Positions 38,306-47,682 of a stretch of 64,000 nucleotides of DNA are shown here, piece after piece. The stretch spans positions 1 to 64,000 of the forward strand of contig CAVQEJ010000001.1 in the NCBI GenBank assembly GCA_963711505.1, given 5' to 3'. The DNA comes from JAGWRA01 sp963711505. GTDB lineage: Bacteria; Acidobacteriota; Vicinamibacteria; Vicinamibacterales; CAVVIG01. The position numbers and the translations under genes are program-made. Under the pieces are notes generated by a model. That model saw only the letters and a program-made list of their open reading frames with translations. It made no database searches and had not been told where the DNA came from. Positions within the stretch are counted from its first letter, which is position 1, and every line of letters starts with the position of its first letter.

Positions 38306-38752
38306 ATGACGAGACGACACCTGCTGCTCTGGGGCTTCAAGTCGCCGCGCGACCTTGCCGGAGGTGCGCTCGGCGCGCTGGAGCAGCGCGTGATGGATCT
38401 CGTCTGGACCGAGCGCGAGATCACGGTGCGCGACGCGCAGTCGCGGTTCGGCGAGGCGGTCGCCTACACCACGCTGATGACGACGCTCGATCGTCTCTTC
38501 AAGAAGGGACTGCTGCACCGCCGGAAGGTCGGTCGCGCGTTCGCGTACTCGCCGGCCGTCTCCCGTGACGAGCTGCACCAGGCCATGGCGGCGGGTCTGC
38601 TCGACAACCTGCTGGCGGGACGCCGGCCGGCGCTGCCCGCGTTGTCGAGCCTCGTCGACGCCGTCGGCGAGCACGATCGCGATCTGCTCGACGAGCTGGA
38701 GCGGCTCGTCCAGGAGAAGCGGCGCGCGCTGGGAAGGCAGGACCCGCGATGA
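38306..38752 (+). CDS. blaI: BlaI/MecI/CopY-family repressor
   Basis: A 148-residue winged-helix repressor. LGALEQRVMDLVWTEREITV is the first helix pair and RDAQSRFGEAVAYTTLMTTL then DRLFKKGLLHRRKVGRAFAY the recognition helix and wing, the standard BlaI/MecI pattern. C-terminal dimer helices: SRDELHQAMAAGLLDNLLAG, LDELERLVQEKRRALG. It overlaps the peptidase gene by 4 bp (ATGA), as in BlaI-BlaR1 pairs; the partner probably cleaves or inactivates it. Targets are unknown; a dyad in front of the TonB receptor gene is a candidate. Confidence 0.9.
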   Translation: MTRRHLLLWGFKSPRDLAGGALGALEQRVMDLVWTEREITVRDAQSRFGEAVAYTTLMTTLDRLFKKGLLHRRKVGRAFAYSPAVSRDELHQAMAAGLLDNLLAGRRPALPALSSLVDAVGEHDRDLLDELERLVQEKRRALGRQDPR

Positions 38753-39726
38753 ACTTCCTGCAGCTGTCGATCACCCTCGCCCTGGCGTGGTTCCTGGCGG
38801 CCAGCCTGGGCGGCTCGCTGCTGGCCGCGCTGCTGGCGCGCCTGACGCCGCAGCTGTGGCGGGATCGGCCGGTCGCCCGGGCCCGGTGGCTGTTCGGGCT
38901 CCGCATGCTGCCGGCGCTGCTGTCGACGCTGTTCGTCGGCGCCGTCTTCGTGCCGGCGTTCTGGCGCTTCGAGCCGCGCGACACGGTCGAAGCGATCGGC
39001 CCGGTGCTGGCCGCGCTCGCCGTGGCCGCCGCCGCGCTGCTGGCGGCCGCCGCCTGGCGGGGCGTGCGCGCCTGGCGATCGACGCACGGGCTCGCCGCGG
39101 CCTGGCTGCCGCGTGCGGAGCGCTTCCCGATCGGGGGCCCGCTGCCGTCCTATCTCGTCGACGACGAGCGGCCGGTCGTCTGGCTCGTCGGCCTGGTCCG
39201 CCCGCGCCTCTTCGTGGCGCGGCGCGTCGCCGCCAGCCTGACCGCGGGTGAGCTCGAGGCGGCGGTCGCGCACGAACTCGGCCACCGGTCGTCGCACGAC
39301 AATCTCAAGCGGCTGGCGTGCCTCTGTGCGCCCGACCTGCTCGCCTTCAGCCGCGCCGGTGCGGCGCTCGAACGCGAGTGGGCGCGCGCCGCCGAACTGG
39401 CGGCCGACACGCGGGCGGCGGCCGGCGGCGCGATCCGGCGGCTCGACCTCGCCTCGGCTCTCGTCAAGGTCGCGCGCCTCACCACCGCGCCGGCCCCCAC
39501 CGGCCTGCCGTGCAGCACGCTGCACGACGGCGGCGACATCGCCCGGCGCGTGCAGCGCCTGGCCTCCGACGCCCCGCTCGATCCGCCCCGTCGCGCCTGC
39601 GGCCGTCTCGGCCTTCCCGCCGCCCTCGCGATCGCGGCGGGCGTCGTCGTGGCGCTCGCCTGCAGCCACGCGCTCCCCTCGTTCGTCCAGGGCCTCACCG
39701 AAGCGCTCGTCCGGCTGGTCGGCTGA
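38749..39726 (+). CDS. M56-family (BlaR1-like) membrane metallopeptidase
   Basis: A 325-residue membrane protease, partner of BlaI. Helices LSITLALAWFLAASLGGSLL, LRMLPALLSTLFVGAVFVPA and VLAALAVAAAALLAAAAWRG precede the cytoplasmic zinc domain with AHELGHRSSHDNLKRLACL (HExxH-type HELGH); WARAAELAADTRAAAG includes the third ligand region (AELAAD). A last helix LPAALAIAAGVVVALACSHA ends the protein. No penicillin-binding sensor domain follows, unlike BlaR1, so the signal is not beta-lactam sensing via that domain. Confidence 0.85.
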   Translation: MNFLQLSITLALAWFLAASLGGSLLAALLARLTPQLWRDRPVARARWLFGLRMLPALLSTLFVGAVFVPAFWRFEPRDTVEAIGPVLAALAVAAAALLAAAAWRGVRAWRSTHGLAAAWLPRAERFPIGGPLPSYLVDDERPVVWLVGLVRPRLFVARRVAASLTAGELEAAVAHELGHRSSHDNLKRLACLCAPDLLAFSRAGAALEREWARAAELAADTRAAAGGAIRRLDLASALVKVARLTTAPAPTGLPCSTLHDGGDIARRVQRLASDAPLDPPRRACGRLGLPAALAIAAGVVVALACSHALPSFVQGLTEALVRLVG

Positions 39727-39761
39727 TCGCCGGAATTCCGGGCAATTTCCCGCAGAATACG

Positions 39762-39803
39762 AACTACGCCGACTGGTAGTAGTTCACCCCCGGCTCCTAT
39801 GAT
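39762..39803 (+). promoter_or_regulatory. Dyad and -10 box before the TonB receptor gene
   Basis: AACTAC (39762-39767) and GTAGTT (39779-39784) form a perfect inverted repeat of the BlaI-operator type (ACTAC/GTAGT). TATGAT at 39798-39803 can be the -10 box, which puts the dyad over the -35 position. Repression by the BlaI protein encoded 1.5 kb upstream is a reasonable guess. Confidence 0.4.
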
Positions 39804-39872
39804 GCGGTTTGACGGCCGGCGCACGTCTCCCGGTCGGCATACCCAACCATCTTCATCGCTTCGGGGATTCGC

Positions 39873-42731
39873 ATGAACGTCATTCATCATCGCTCGTCGT
39901 TCCACCTGCCGCTCCTGCTGCTCCTGCTGTTCGGCGGCAGCCTCCTGTCGGCTCCGCGCGCGGATGCGCAGGCGCTCGACACGGCCACGGTCCGCGGCCG
40001 CGTCGTCGACCAGTCCGGCGCCGGCATTCCGGGCGTCGGCGTCGTCGTGACCAACACGGCCACCACGCTCGGCCGGACCACGGTCACGGATCGCGGCGGG
40101 TACTACGCGGTCGCCGGCCTGCCGCTGACGGGCGAGTACCGCGTGACGTTCTCGAAGAGCGGCTTCACCGAGAAGACGCTGGACCACGTCGGGCTGCGGG
40201 CCGGCGAGGCGGCGGTGTTCGACGTCACGATGCTCGCCTCGGGCGGCGCGACGACGGTCACCGTGTACGGCACGACGAGCGGCGTGCGCAGCGATTCGTC
40301 GCAGATCGGCACGCGGCTCGACGCGCGGAAGATCCAGGACACGCCGATCGTCGGCCGCAAGCTGACGAGCCTGGCGCTGCTCGACTCGGCGGTCCGGCCG
40401 GCCATCACGACGGGCGACGTCTTCCTCGACAACACGCTCTTCGTCATCGACGGCGCCGGCCGCCGCCAGACGACCTACACGATCGACGGCGGCTCGGCCG
40501 ACGATGCGTGGGGCCGGCAGACCGTGTTCACGAACGTGCCGCTCGACGCCGTGCAGGAGTTCACGGTGCTCACCAACGGGTTCTCGGCGGAGTACGGCCG
40601 GTCGGCGGGCGCCGCCGTGAACATCGTCACCAAGTCGGGCACCAACGTGCTGCACGGCGACCTGCTGGGCGTCTGGATGCCGGGCAGCCTCGAGGCGAAG
40701 GCGCCGCTGGCGGCGACCGCCAATTCCGATCGGCTGGGCCAGGGCAGCTTCGCCCTGGGCGGTCCGCTGGTGAAGAACCGGTCGTACTTCTTCGTGTCGG
40801 GTGAGTACAACTATCAGCTGCGCGACTCGACGATCAGCTCGTCGCTGGCGCCGGGGGTGTACACCGGCCGCTACCGCCGCGGCCTGTTCGACGGCCGGGT
40901 CGATCACAAGCTGAACGATCGGAACACGCTGACGGCGCAGGTGATCACCGATTCGTTCTCCGACACCAACCCGAACGACGCGGTCGGCGGCCTGAACCTG
41001 CCGAGCGCCGGCCGGATCTTCAAGCGGAGTGCCTACACCGGCCAGCTCTCGGAGACGGCCGTCCTGTCCGACTCGCTGCTGAACGAGGTGCACTTCCAGG
41101 CGCAGTGGGGCTCGCCGATCACCGACTTCACGCCGATCGATCCGTCGACGCAGTACGTCCGGCCGGGTCTCGGCACGCAGGGGGAATCGCGCGCCGCCTC
41201 GCTCTACAACCATCAGTTCGAGCTGAAGGACACGGTGACCCTCGCGCGCGGCCGGCACAACCTGAAGGTGGGCGTCGACGCGATCCATTCGACGTCGGGC
41301 GGCAACGGCACCGAGTTCGGGTCGGCCTTCACGCAGGGGCAGTTCACGCTGCTGCCGGGTGACACGACGCCGATCGCCGACCTGACGATCGCCGATGCCC
41401 AGCGGTACCAGCAGAGCTTCGGCAACGCCACCTATCAGACGAAGGAGTGGGTCTGGTCGGCGTTCGCGCAGGACAACGTGAAGATGGGGTCGGACCTGAC
41501 GCTGAACCTCGGCCTGCGGTACGACCGGCAGACGTTCACCGACGACACGACCATGTGGTCGCCGCGCGCCGGCTTCGCCTGGAACCTCAAGGGCGACCCG
41601 AAGATCGTCATCCGGGGCGGCTACGGCATCTACTACTCGGAGGTGCCGGCCAACCTCGCGGCCGACTGGACCATCGGCGGGCCGCAGGGGATCTTCACGT
41701 TCAGCGCGGCCCCCGGGCAGTACGGCTTCCCGGCCGACCTGCAGCCGCTCACCTCGTTCCCGGCCGGCACCGTGCTGCCGCCGCGCGACATCACGATCCG
41801 CCCGGGCGACGCGGCGTACCTGAGCCAGTTCTTCGACGTGTCGAAGCTGAAGAACTATCCCGACAAACTGCTGAACCCGTGGACGCAGCAGGCGACGATC
41901 GGCTTCGAGCGCGAGCTGACGGCCCACTGGTTCCTGAGCGCCGACTACGTCCACGCCCACACGACGAACATCGTCCGTCCGCTCGACCTGAACTCGCCGG
42001 CGCCGTTCGTCCGGACGGCGGCCGGCCAGGTGCGGTCGGCGGCGGCGGCCGACGCCACCCGCCCGATCACGCCGGTGCCGGGCGGCTACCGGATGATCAT
42101 CGCCATGGTGAACGACGGCGTGGCCGACTACGATGCCCTGCAGGTGAACCTGCGGAAGCAGTTCGCCGACGGCTTCTCACTGCTCGCGAGCTACACGCTC
42201 TCGAACGCGACCGATACCGTCGATCCGGACGTCCCGCAGCAGGATCCGAACGATCCGAACTTCACCGGCTCGGTCGAGCGCGGGCCGAACATCCTGAACG
42301 AGCGGCACCGCTTCGTCCTGAGCGGCGCCTGGGTGCTGCGGGTCGCGACCGTGGGCGGCGTGCTGACGGCCGCCTCCGGGATGCCGTATAACATCACCAC
42401 CGGCGTCGACAACAACGGCGACGGATCGGGCCGGTCGGACCGCCCGGTGGTCAACGGCGTGCTCGTCGAGCGGAACAGCGGGATGGGGTCGGCGCTGTTC
42501 GATTTCGCGCCCTTCGTGGAGCGGACCGTGCCGCTCGGCGGCCGCTACCGGTTGCAGCTCAGGGCGGAAGCCTTTAATCTGTTCAACCACGCCAACATCT
42601 ACGGCTACAACGGCGTGTACGGCAACAACGCGAACGGCCAGCCGCTGGCGAGCTTCGGGCAGCCCCAGGGCGGGATCAGCAAGGTGGGGCCGGGTCGCGA
42701 ATTCCAGTTCCAGGCGCGCTTCGCCTTCTGA
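39873..42731 (+). CDS. TonB-dependent receptor with carboxypeptidase-regulatory N-terminal domain
   Basis: A 952-residue outer-membrane transporter. Signal peptide with LPLLLLLLFGGSLLSA, mature start near ADA/QAL. Residues 35-125 are a CarboxypepD_reg-like beta-sandwich (VRGRVVDQSGAGIPGVGVVV). The plug (about 140-260) contains TYTIDGGSADDAWGRQTVFT and SAEYGRSAGAAVNIVTKSGT, typical of acidobacterial Oar-like receptors. The 22-strand barrel ends in FQFQARFAF with terminal Phe. A continuous frame with no indels. Followed 28 bp later by a ferric-reductase-like gene, hinting at iron or iron-chelate uptake, though Oar-like receptors also carry peptides or glycans. Confidence 0.9.
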   Translation: MNVIHHRSSFHLPLLLLLLFGGSLLSAPRADAQALDTATVRGRVVDQSGAGIPGVGVVVTNTATTLGRTTVTDRGGYYAVAGLPLTGEYRVTFSKSGFTEKTLDHVGLRAGEAAVFDVTMLASGGATTVTVYGTTSGVRSDSSQIGTRLDARKIQDTPIVGRKLTSLALLDSAVRPAITTGDVFLDNTLFVIDGAGRRQTTYTIDGGSADDAWGRQTVFTNVPLDAVQEFTVLTNGFSAEYGRSAGAAVNIVTKSGTNVLHGDLLGVWMPGSLEAKAPLAATANSDRLGQGSFALGGPLVKNRSYFFVSGEYNYQLRDSTISSSLAPGVYTGRYRRGLFDGRVDHKLNDRNTLTAQVITDSFSDTNPNDAVGGLNLPSAGRIFKRSAYTGQLSETAVLSDSLLNEVHFQAQWGSPITDFTPIDPSTQYVRPGLGTQGESRAASLYNHQFELKDTVTLARGRHNLKVGVDAIHSTSGGNGTEFGSAFTQGQFTLLPGDTTPIADLTIADAQRYQQSFGNATYQTKEWVWSAFAQDNVKMGSDLTLNLGLRYDRQTFTDDTTMWSPRAGFAWNLKGDPKIVIRGGYGIYYSEVPANLAADWTIGGPQGIFTFSAAPGQYGFPADLQPLTSFPAGTVLPPRDITIRPGDAAYLSQFFDVSKLKNYPDKLLNPWTQQATIGFERELTAHWFLSADYVHAHTTNIVRPLDLNSPAPFVRTAAGQVRSAAAADATRPITPVPGGYRMIIAMVNDGVADYDALQVNLRKQFADGFSLLASYTLSNATDTVDPDVPQQDPNDPNFTGSVERGPNILNERHRFVLSGAWVLRVATVGGVLTAASGMPYNITTGVDNNGDGSGRSDRPVVNGVLVERNSGMGSALFDFAPFVERTVPLGGRYRLQLRAEAFNLFNHANIYGYNGVYGNNANGQPLASFGQPQGGISKVGPGREFQFQARFAF

Positions 42732-42759
42732 GGCGAACAGGGGGAGGGTTGGCGATCCG

Positions 42760-43359
42760 ATGACGGCGATCGACCTTTCGAGCGACATCGGACTCGTCGC
42801 ACTCGGCATTCTGACGGCCAACATCCTGATGGGGCTGCTGCTCTCGGTCGGCTACAACCCGGCCAGGCAGTGGCCCCGCCAGCGGCGCGTCAAGCTCTTC
42901 ACCCTCCACAACTGGACCGGGTACACGGCGCTGGCCCTCGCCACGCTGCACCCGGTCGTCATCCTGTTCTCGTCGACGGCCGGCTTCGGCTTCCGCGACA
43001 TCACGATTCCGATCTGGTCGCCGACCCAGCCGCTCGAGAACACGATCGGCGCCATCGGCCTCTACCTGGTCGCCTTCGCCGTCATCACGTCCTACTACCG
43101 GACCGTCTTCGGCCACCGCAACTGGAAGCGGCTGCACTATACGACCTACGCCGCCGCCACGGCCTTCTTCATCCACAGCCTGCTCACCGATCCGCTGCTC
43201 GAGAACCGGCCGGTCGACTGGCTCGATGGCGAGAAGGTGTTCGTGGAGGTCTGCATCCTGCTCGTCGCGGGCGCGACGATCTGGCGGGTGAAATACGGGC
43301 GGGCCCGGGAGCGGGAGCGGATGGCGCGCCAGCGGCTGGCGCTCAGCCACGCGCGCTGA
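42760..43359 (+). CDS. Ferric-reductase-like transmembrane protein
   Basis: A 199-residue membrane protein with five to six helices and the ferric-reductase/NOX-type haem ligands: FTLHNWTGYTALALATLHPV (two His spaced 12 apart) and WKRLHYTTYAAATAFFIHSL (two His 13 apart), so it probably holds two b-haems. The FAD/NAD domain is missing, as in YedZ/MsrQ-like and COG2717 proteins. It follows the TonB receptor by 28 bp and probably shares its transcript. Electron donor and acceptor unknown; iron reduction after uptake is inference. Confidence 0.8.
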   Translation: MTAIDLSSDIGLVALGILTANILMGLLLSVGYNPARQWPRQRRVKLFTLHNWTGYTALALATLHPVVILFSSTAGFGFRDITIPIWSPTQPLENTIGAIGLYLVAFAVITSYYRTVFGHRNWKRLHYTTYAAATAFFIHSLLTDPLLENRPVDWLDGEKVFVEVCILLVAGATIWRVKYGRARERERMARQRLALSHAR

Positions 43360-43368
43360 GCTTCGCTG

Positions 43369-43400
43369 AGAGAATCGAGAATCTAGAATTGAGAATGAAG
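43369..43400. repeat. gagaatctagaattgagaatga repeat
   Basis: A run of imperfect gaat-containing 8- to 10-mers (agaatctagaattgagaatg) between convergent genes. A relative in the opposite orientation (ttctcgattctcaattccac) is at 51878-51903. Confidence 0.55.
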
Positions 43401-43484
43401 AATCGTGAAGATTGGATGGCGCTGCGCGCCAACCTTCTTCATCTTTCCACTCAACCGCCAATTCTCAAGTCTCTCCTTACGTAC

Positions 43485-44177
43485 TCACTTCACGTACTTC
43501 TCCAGCGTCGCCCGCCACTCGGCCGTCGGCGCCGGGGCGCCGCCCAGGTGCTGGATGGTGATCTGCCGCGACGTGTACGGCTTCCCGTAGAACGCCTCGT
43601 TCGCATCGCGGTCCTGCCGGATCGACGCGCCGTTGATCGTGATGCCGGCGAACAGGCCGCGGCTGCGCGAGTAGCTGAGGATCTCGGCCCGCAGCTGGAT
43701 GTCGGTCGACGCCTGCGCGTCGCGGCCGATCGGCCCGGCCGCCGCCGTGACCTCCCCACCGATCTTGAACTGGTTGCTGAGCAGGTGCTCGACGCCGCGC
43801 CGGTTCTGGATGATCAGCACGAGATCCGTCGACGCCCCGCCGATCTGCGCGCCGAAGCTGCCGCCCGTGATCGTCAGGAACGCGGGCGCCGACCAGCCGT
43901 GGCCCTTCGCATCCCGGACGCTGATGATGCCGCGGCCGCGCTTGACGCCCACGATGAAGCCGGCCTTCAGCACGGACGGAAAGACGGCAATGGCCGCCGC
44001 CTTGTGCAGCACCGCGTCCGGGACGGCATGATCCGGCGCCTCCATGATCTCGTTGAACACCGTCGAGGCCTCACGCACGCGCGCCGCCTCCTCGGAATCA
44101 CCCGCGGCCCGGGGCACCGCGCTCCACACCAGCAGCACCCCCGCCAGGACCACGCACATCGTCTGCAGTCGCTTCAT
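43485..44177 (-). CDS. SYLF/YSC84-domain lipid-binding protein
   Basis: A 230-residue exported protein. Signal peptide RLQTMCVVLAGVLLVWSAVP. The SYLF domain fills the rest: ASTVFNEIMEAPDHAVPDAV, LHKAAAIAVFPSVLKAGFIV, GVKRGRGIISVRDAKGHGWS, PAFLTITGGSFGAQIGGAST and DLVLIIQNRRGVEHLLSNQF. Eukaryotic relatives bind phosphoinositides; the bacterial role is unknown. Start ATG 44177 begins the signal peptide. Convergent with the ferric-reductase gene. Confidence 0.9.
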   Translation of the reverse strand: MKRLQTMCVVLAGVLLVWSAVPRAAGDSEEAARVREASTVFNEIMEAPDHAVPDAVLHKAAAIAVFPSVLKAGFIVGVKRGRGIISVRDAKGHGWSAPAFLTITGGSFGAQIGGASTDLVLIIQNRRGVEHLLSNQFKIGGEVTAAAGPIGRDAQASTDIQLRAEILSYSRSRGLFAGITINGASIRQDRDANEAFYGKPYTSRQITIQHLGGAPAPTAEWRATLEKYVK

Positions 44178-45018
44178 GCCGTCGCTCCCCCTGTCCGGAG
44201 CGGATCTCCGTCCGCCCTTTCCCCATTCAATCACAGTCGGATGACTGAGGTGATGCGGCGGCCGGTTCCAGCTCTGCCACAGGTAGACCTGATGGTGATG
44301 CGGCGATTTCTCCGCTGCTTTTGTTCCAAAAATGTCACTCTGCGAAATATTTCCCGGATTGGACGTCTTGTGTTGCCTGCCGACGGGCTCTGTGGGATGA
44401 TTGGGCGCTCGCCCTTGACCAACGAGACTTGATGTCGCCCAAGCGTCTGCCCGGCACTTCCCTCTCCTGGGTGATTCTCATCATCCTGTGGGCGGTCATT
44501 TCAGCGGTTCCGGCCAAGGCCGAACCCGGGCGACACGCCACGCGTCCCGGCCGGGCACGCCTCCCGGTCGTCCTCGCACCGTCTCTCGACGCTTCGTCAT
44601 TCAATCGTCTCGCTCGCCCATCGGTTCCACGACCACCATCGCGTACACGTGGTGCCGCCGGGCAGCCGTGCGCTGTCGCTGCCGACGGAGCTGCGGCCCG
44701 CCGACGAGGACCAGGCGATTCAGAGCGGGTCGCTGCTGTGCTGGTACCGAGCCGGGCAGCACCGAACCGCCGGCCCCCACGGCCCTGCTGCTGCCGTCCA
44801 AGCATCCGCCCGCCGAGTGCGGCGAGTACAGCGAGCGCCGCACGCCCCGCGGTCCTCCCGTTCCGTCCTGACGTCCGTACGCGGTTCCAGCGTCCCGCTC
44901 GCGCCGGCCGGATCGGCCAGCGTGCTCCGCGCGGACGGCGCCGCCGGCCCTCGATTCCGCAATCCAGCAGGAGTGCGAGCCGGCGCGCGTTACAGGTCGG
45001 TTTCGTCGAGGTAACTCT
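44178..45018. other. 840-bp region without a clear gene; possible decayed secreted protein
   Basis: From 44432 a frame opens with MSPKRLPGTSLSWVILIILW and AVISAVPAKA, a good signal peptide, but then becomes Pro/Arg-rich nonsense. From about 44613, another frame reads HRFHDHHRVHVVPPGSRALS then LPTELRPADEDQAIQSGSLL, which looks protein-like. The two might be parts of one frameshifted secreted protein of about 200 residues. No family recognised. No dispersed repeats here. Confidence 0.35.
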
Positions 45019-46419
45019 ATGCGAGTGGTTCTGGCGGACATACGATCGACATCGGGCGGCTGGGTGAGCAAGGACACGGTCGTCGGCGGGTACGGTTCCC
45101 GCCTCGAGCCGTTCTCCCGCGTCACGAAGGTCATCAGCTATCTCAAGCAGCAGTATCACGACGTGCCGAGCGTCCACATGGCGTACCTCGCGGCGATCCT
45201 GTCGCAGTGGGGCCACGAGGTGCGCTGGTCACGGGGTGCGCTGGTGGAGGGCGACGTCGCCATCGTGCTCTCGTCGCTGGTCGACCACCGGAACGAGACG
45301 GCCTGGGCGGACGCCATGCGGGCGCGCGGCGTGCGGGTGGGCTTCGTCGGCATCACGGCCTCGAAGCTGCCGGAGCTGTTCCGCGATCACGCCGACTTCC
45401 TGATCAACGGCGAGCCCGAGGCGGCCGTGCAGCGGATGGCCCAGGGCGAGACGCTCTCGGGCACGGTGATGAGCGAGGCGATCGGCGATCTCGACTCGCT
45501 GCCGTTCCCCCGCTGGGACCTGATCCGGGACGAGCGCCGGCCGCGCAACGCCTCGCGCCTGTCGTCGCGGCCGATCGGCGGCGGCTTTCCGCTGCTCGCG
45601 AGCCGCGGCTGCCCGGAATTCTGCACGTACTGCCCGCACCGGATCCTGGCCGGCTATCGCGCCCGATCGATTGCCAACATCACCGACGAGCTCGCGCAGC
45701 TGTGCGAGCAGCACCGGCGCCCGTACATCATCTTCCGCGATCCGCTGTTCACCGAGCAGCGGGACCGGATGCTGGAGCTGTGCGACGCGATCCGGTCGCG
45801 CGGCCTGAGCCTGACGTTCGAGGCGGAGACCCGGCTGGACCGGCTCGATGCCGAGCTGCTGGACTCGCTCCACGCGGCCGGTTTCCGCGCGATGAGCTTC
45901 GGCGTCGAGTCGGTGTCGCCGGCGACGCTGAAGCGGTCGGGGCGCCGGCCGATTCCCGAGGCGCACCAGCGCGCCATCATGGAGCACTGCCGGAGCCGCG
46001 GCATCATGACGGCCGCCTTCTACGTGCTGGGCTTCCTCCAGGACGACTGGCAGTCGGTGGCGGCGACGATCGACTACGCCGTCGATCTCGGCTCGACCTT
46101 CGCGCAGTTCAAGATCCTGACGCCGTATCCCGGCACGCCGATGTTCAAGCAGCTGCAGCCGCTGCTCACCGAGACCGACTGGGAGAAGTTCGACGGCTTC
46201 ACGCCGACCTTCCGCCACCCGAACCTGTCGGACCGCGAGCTCCGCTTCCTGATGGGCGCGGCCTACACGCGGTTCTACATGCGGCCGTCGTACCTGGCCA
46301 ACCTCCTCAAGCTGCAGAACACCTCCGTGCGGCGGTGGGTGACCCACCTGGATCGCAAGGTGCTCGACCGGCATGCACGGCAGGAGACCGTGGACATGTC
46401 GCGCCCGGTGACATGCTGA
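45019..46419 (+). CDS. B12-binding-like radical SAM enzyme
   Basis: A 466-residue enzyme. Residues 1-150 form a Rossmann-like B12-binding-type domain (MAYLAAILSQWGHEVRWSRG, VGFVGITASKLPELFRDHAD) but without the usual DxHxxG base-off motif. The radical SAM core starts at PLLASRGCPEFCTYCPHRIL, whose CxxxCxxC binds the 4Fe-4S cluster; IIFRDPLFTEQRDRMLELCD, FGVESVSPATLKRSGRR and FYVLGFLQDDWQSVAATIDY follow. The fold is that of BchE/HpnP-like enzymes. It overlaps the DegT gene by 7 bp. Reaction unknown; methylation or ring chemistry on a lipid or sugar is speculation. Confidence 0.85.
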   Translation: MRVVLADIRSTSGGWVSKDTVVGGYGSRLEPFSRVTKVISYLKQQYHDVPSVHMAYLAAILSQWGHEVRWSRGALVEGDVAIVLSSLVDHRNETAWADAMRARGVRVGFVGITASKLPELFRDHADFLINGEPEAAVQRMAQGETLSGTVMSEAIGDLDSLPFPRWDLIRDERRPRNASRLSSRPIGGGFPLLASRGCPEFCTYCPHRILAGYRARSIANITDELAQLCEQHRRPYIIFRDPLFTEQRDRMLELCDAIRSRGLSLTFEAETRLDRLDAELLDSLHAAGFRAMSFGVESVSPATLKRSGRRPIPEAHQRAIMEHCRSRGIMTAAFYVLGFLQDDWQSVAATIDYAVDLGSTFAQFKILTPYPGTPMFKQLQPLLTETDWEKFDGFTPTFRHPNLSDRELRFLMGAAYTRFYMRPSYLANLLKLQNTSVRRWVTHLDRKVLDRHARQETVDMSRPVTC

Positions 46420-47679
46420 CCGCCATCTCCCGGTACGGGGCGCGCGTCCTTCCGAACACCGAACAGATCATCGCGGAACACCGCCGGCGCGGCACGCTCG
46501 TCCAGGGGCCGGAGATCGAGGCCTTCGAGGCGGCGTTCGCCGCCCGGGCGGGCAGCGGCCACGCCGTCGCGGCCTCGTACGGCCGCATGGCCTTCTACTA
46601 CATCCTGAAGGCGCTCGAGCTGCCGGCCGGCTCGGAGATCATCGTCCCGGCGCTCACCTTCTGGGTGATTCCCGAACTGGCGCGCGTGAGCGGCCTGAAG
46701 GTCGTCTTCGCCGACGTCGACCCGGCCACCTTCACGCTCGACCCCGACGCCTTCGAGGCGGCGATCACCGAGCGGACGCGGGCGGTCGTGCCGACCCACC
46801 TCTACGGCCTGCCGTGCGACATGGATCGCATCATGGCGATCGCCGAGCGGCACGGCCTCGTCGTGATCGAGGACTGCGCACACGCGCTCGGGGCGACCTG
46901 CAACGGCCGGCCGGTCGGCACCTTCGGCGACGCGAGCTTCTTCAGCTTCCAGACGCTGAAGCCGCTGAACTGCTACGGCGGCGGCCTGGCGCTCGTCCGC
47001 GACGCCGAGCTGGCCGGGCGCGTGCGCGCGCTGGCGCACGCCGAGCCGTGGCCCGACGAATCGCGTATCACGAAGCGGTTCTTCACCGGCAAGCTGCAGC
47101 GGATCTTCATCCGCCCCTGGGTGTTCACGATCAGCTCGTTCCCGATCCTCTGGATCTCGTCGTGGTTCGGCGCGAATCCGGACGTCTACCTCTGGGAGAA
47201 CATCCGGTCGCTCGAGCCGCTGCCCGCCGCAGTACACCGAGCGGTTTCCGAACGCGCAGGCGGCCATCGGGCTCGAGGCGCTGAAGTACCTGGACGAGTG
47301 GACGGCCCGGACGCAGGCGCACGCGGCGCTCATCACGGAGACGCTTCGCGGCCTGCCCGGCATCACCGTCCCGGCGGTGCCCGCGGGGCGGACGCACGTC
47401 TACTATCAGGTACCTGCGTCTACGGATCCGCCCGCGACAGCCTCGTGGTCCGCTGCGTCCGGCAGGGGATCGATATCGAAACCCTGCACGTCGACGTCTG
47501 CACGCAGATGGAGCTGTTCGGCGACGCCTGCAAGGCGGCGCCGGGCGCCGAGCGCGCCGCAGCAGGCGATGCAGATTCCCGTCTACTCGGATCTGACCGA
47601 CGAGCAGATTCACCGCGTCGCCCATGTCGTGCGCGACGTCCTCTCCGGTGCGCCGCCGCGCGCCGCATCCGCCGGCTAG
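46413..47679 (+). CDS. DegT/DnrJ/EryC1/StrS-type sugar aminotransferase, four indels
   Basis: PLP enzyme that installs an amino group on a sugar or cyclitol. GHAVAASYGRMAFYYILKAL binds the cofactor, IIVPALTFWVIPELARVSGL, VFADVDPATFTLDPDAFEAA, and HGLVVIEDCAHALGATCNGR carries the PLP-binding Asp. FFSFQTLKPLNCYGGGLALV contains the Schiff-base lysine. Four extra bases (near 47227, 47409, 47413, 47565) break the last third; restoring them gives QYTERFPNAQAAIGLEALKY, THVYYQYCVYGSARDSLVVR and AMQIPVYSDLTDEQIHRVAH. ATG 46413 lies in the radical SAM stop. Substrate unknown. Confidence 0.85.
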
Positions 47680-47682
47680 TCC

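Noticed and set aside
39150..41960. A 936-codon open frame on the minus strand
   Set aside because: Shadow of the M56 and TonB receptor genes, no recognisable domain.
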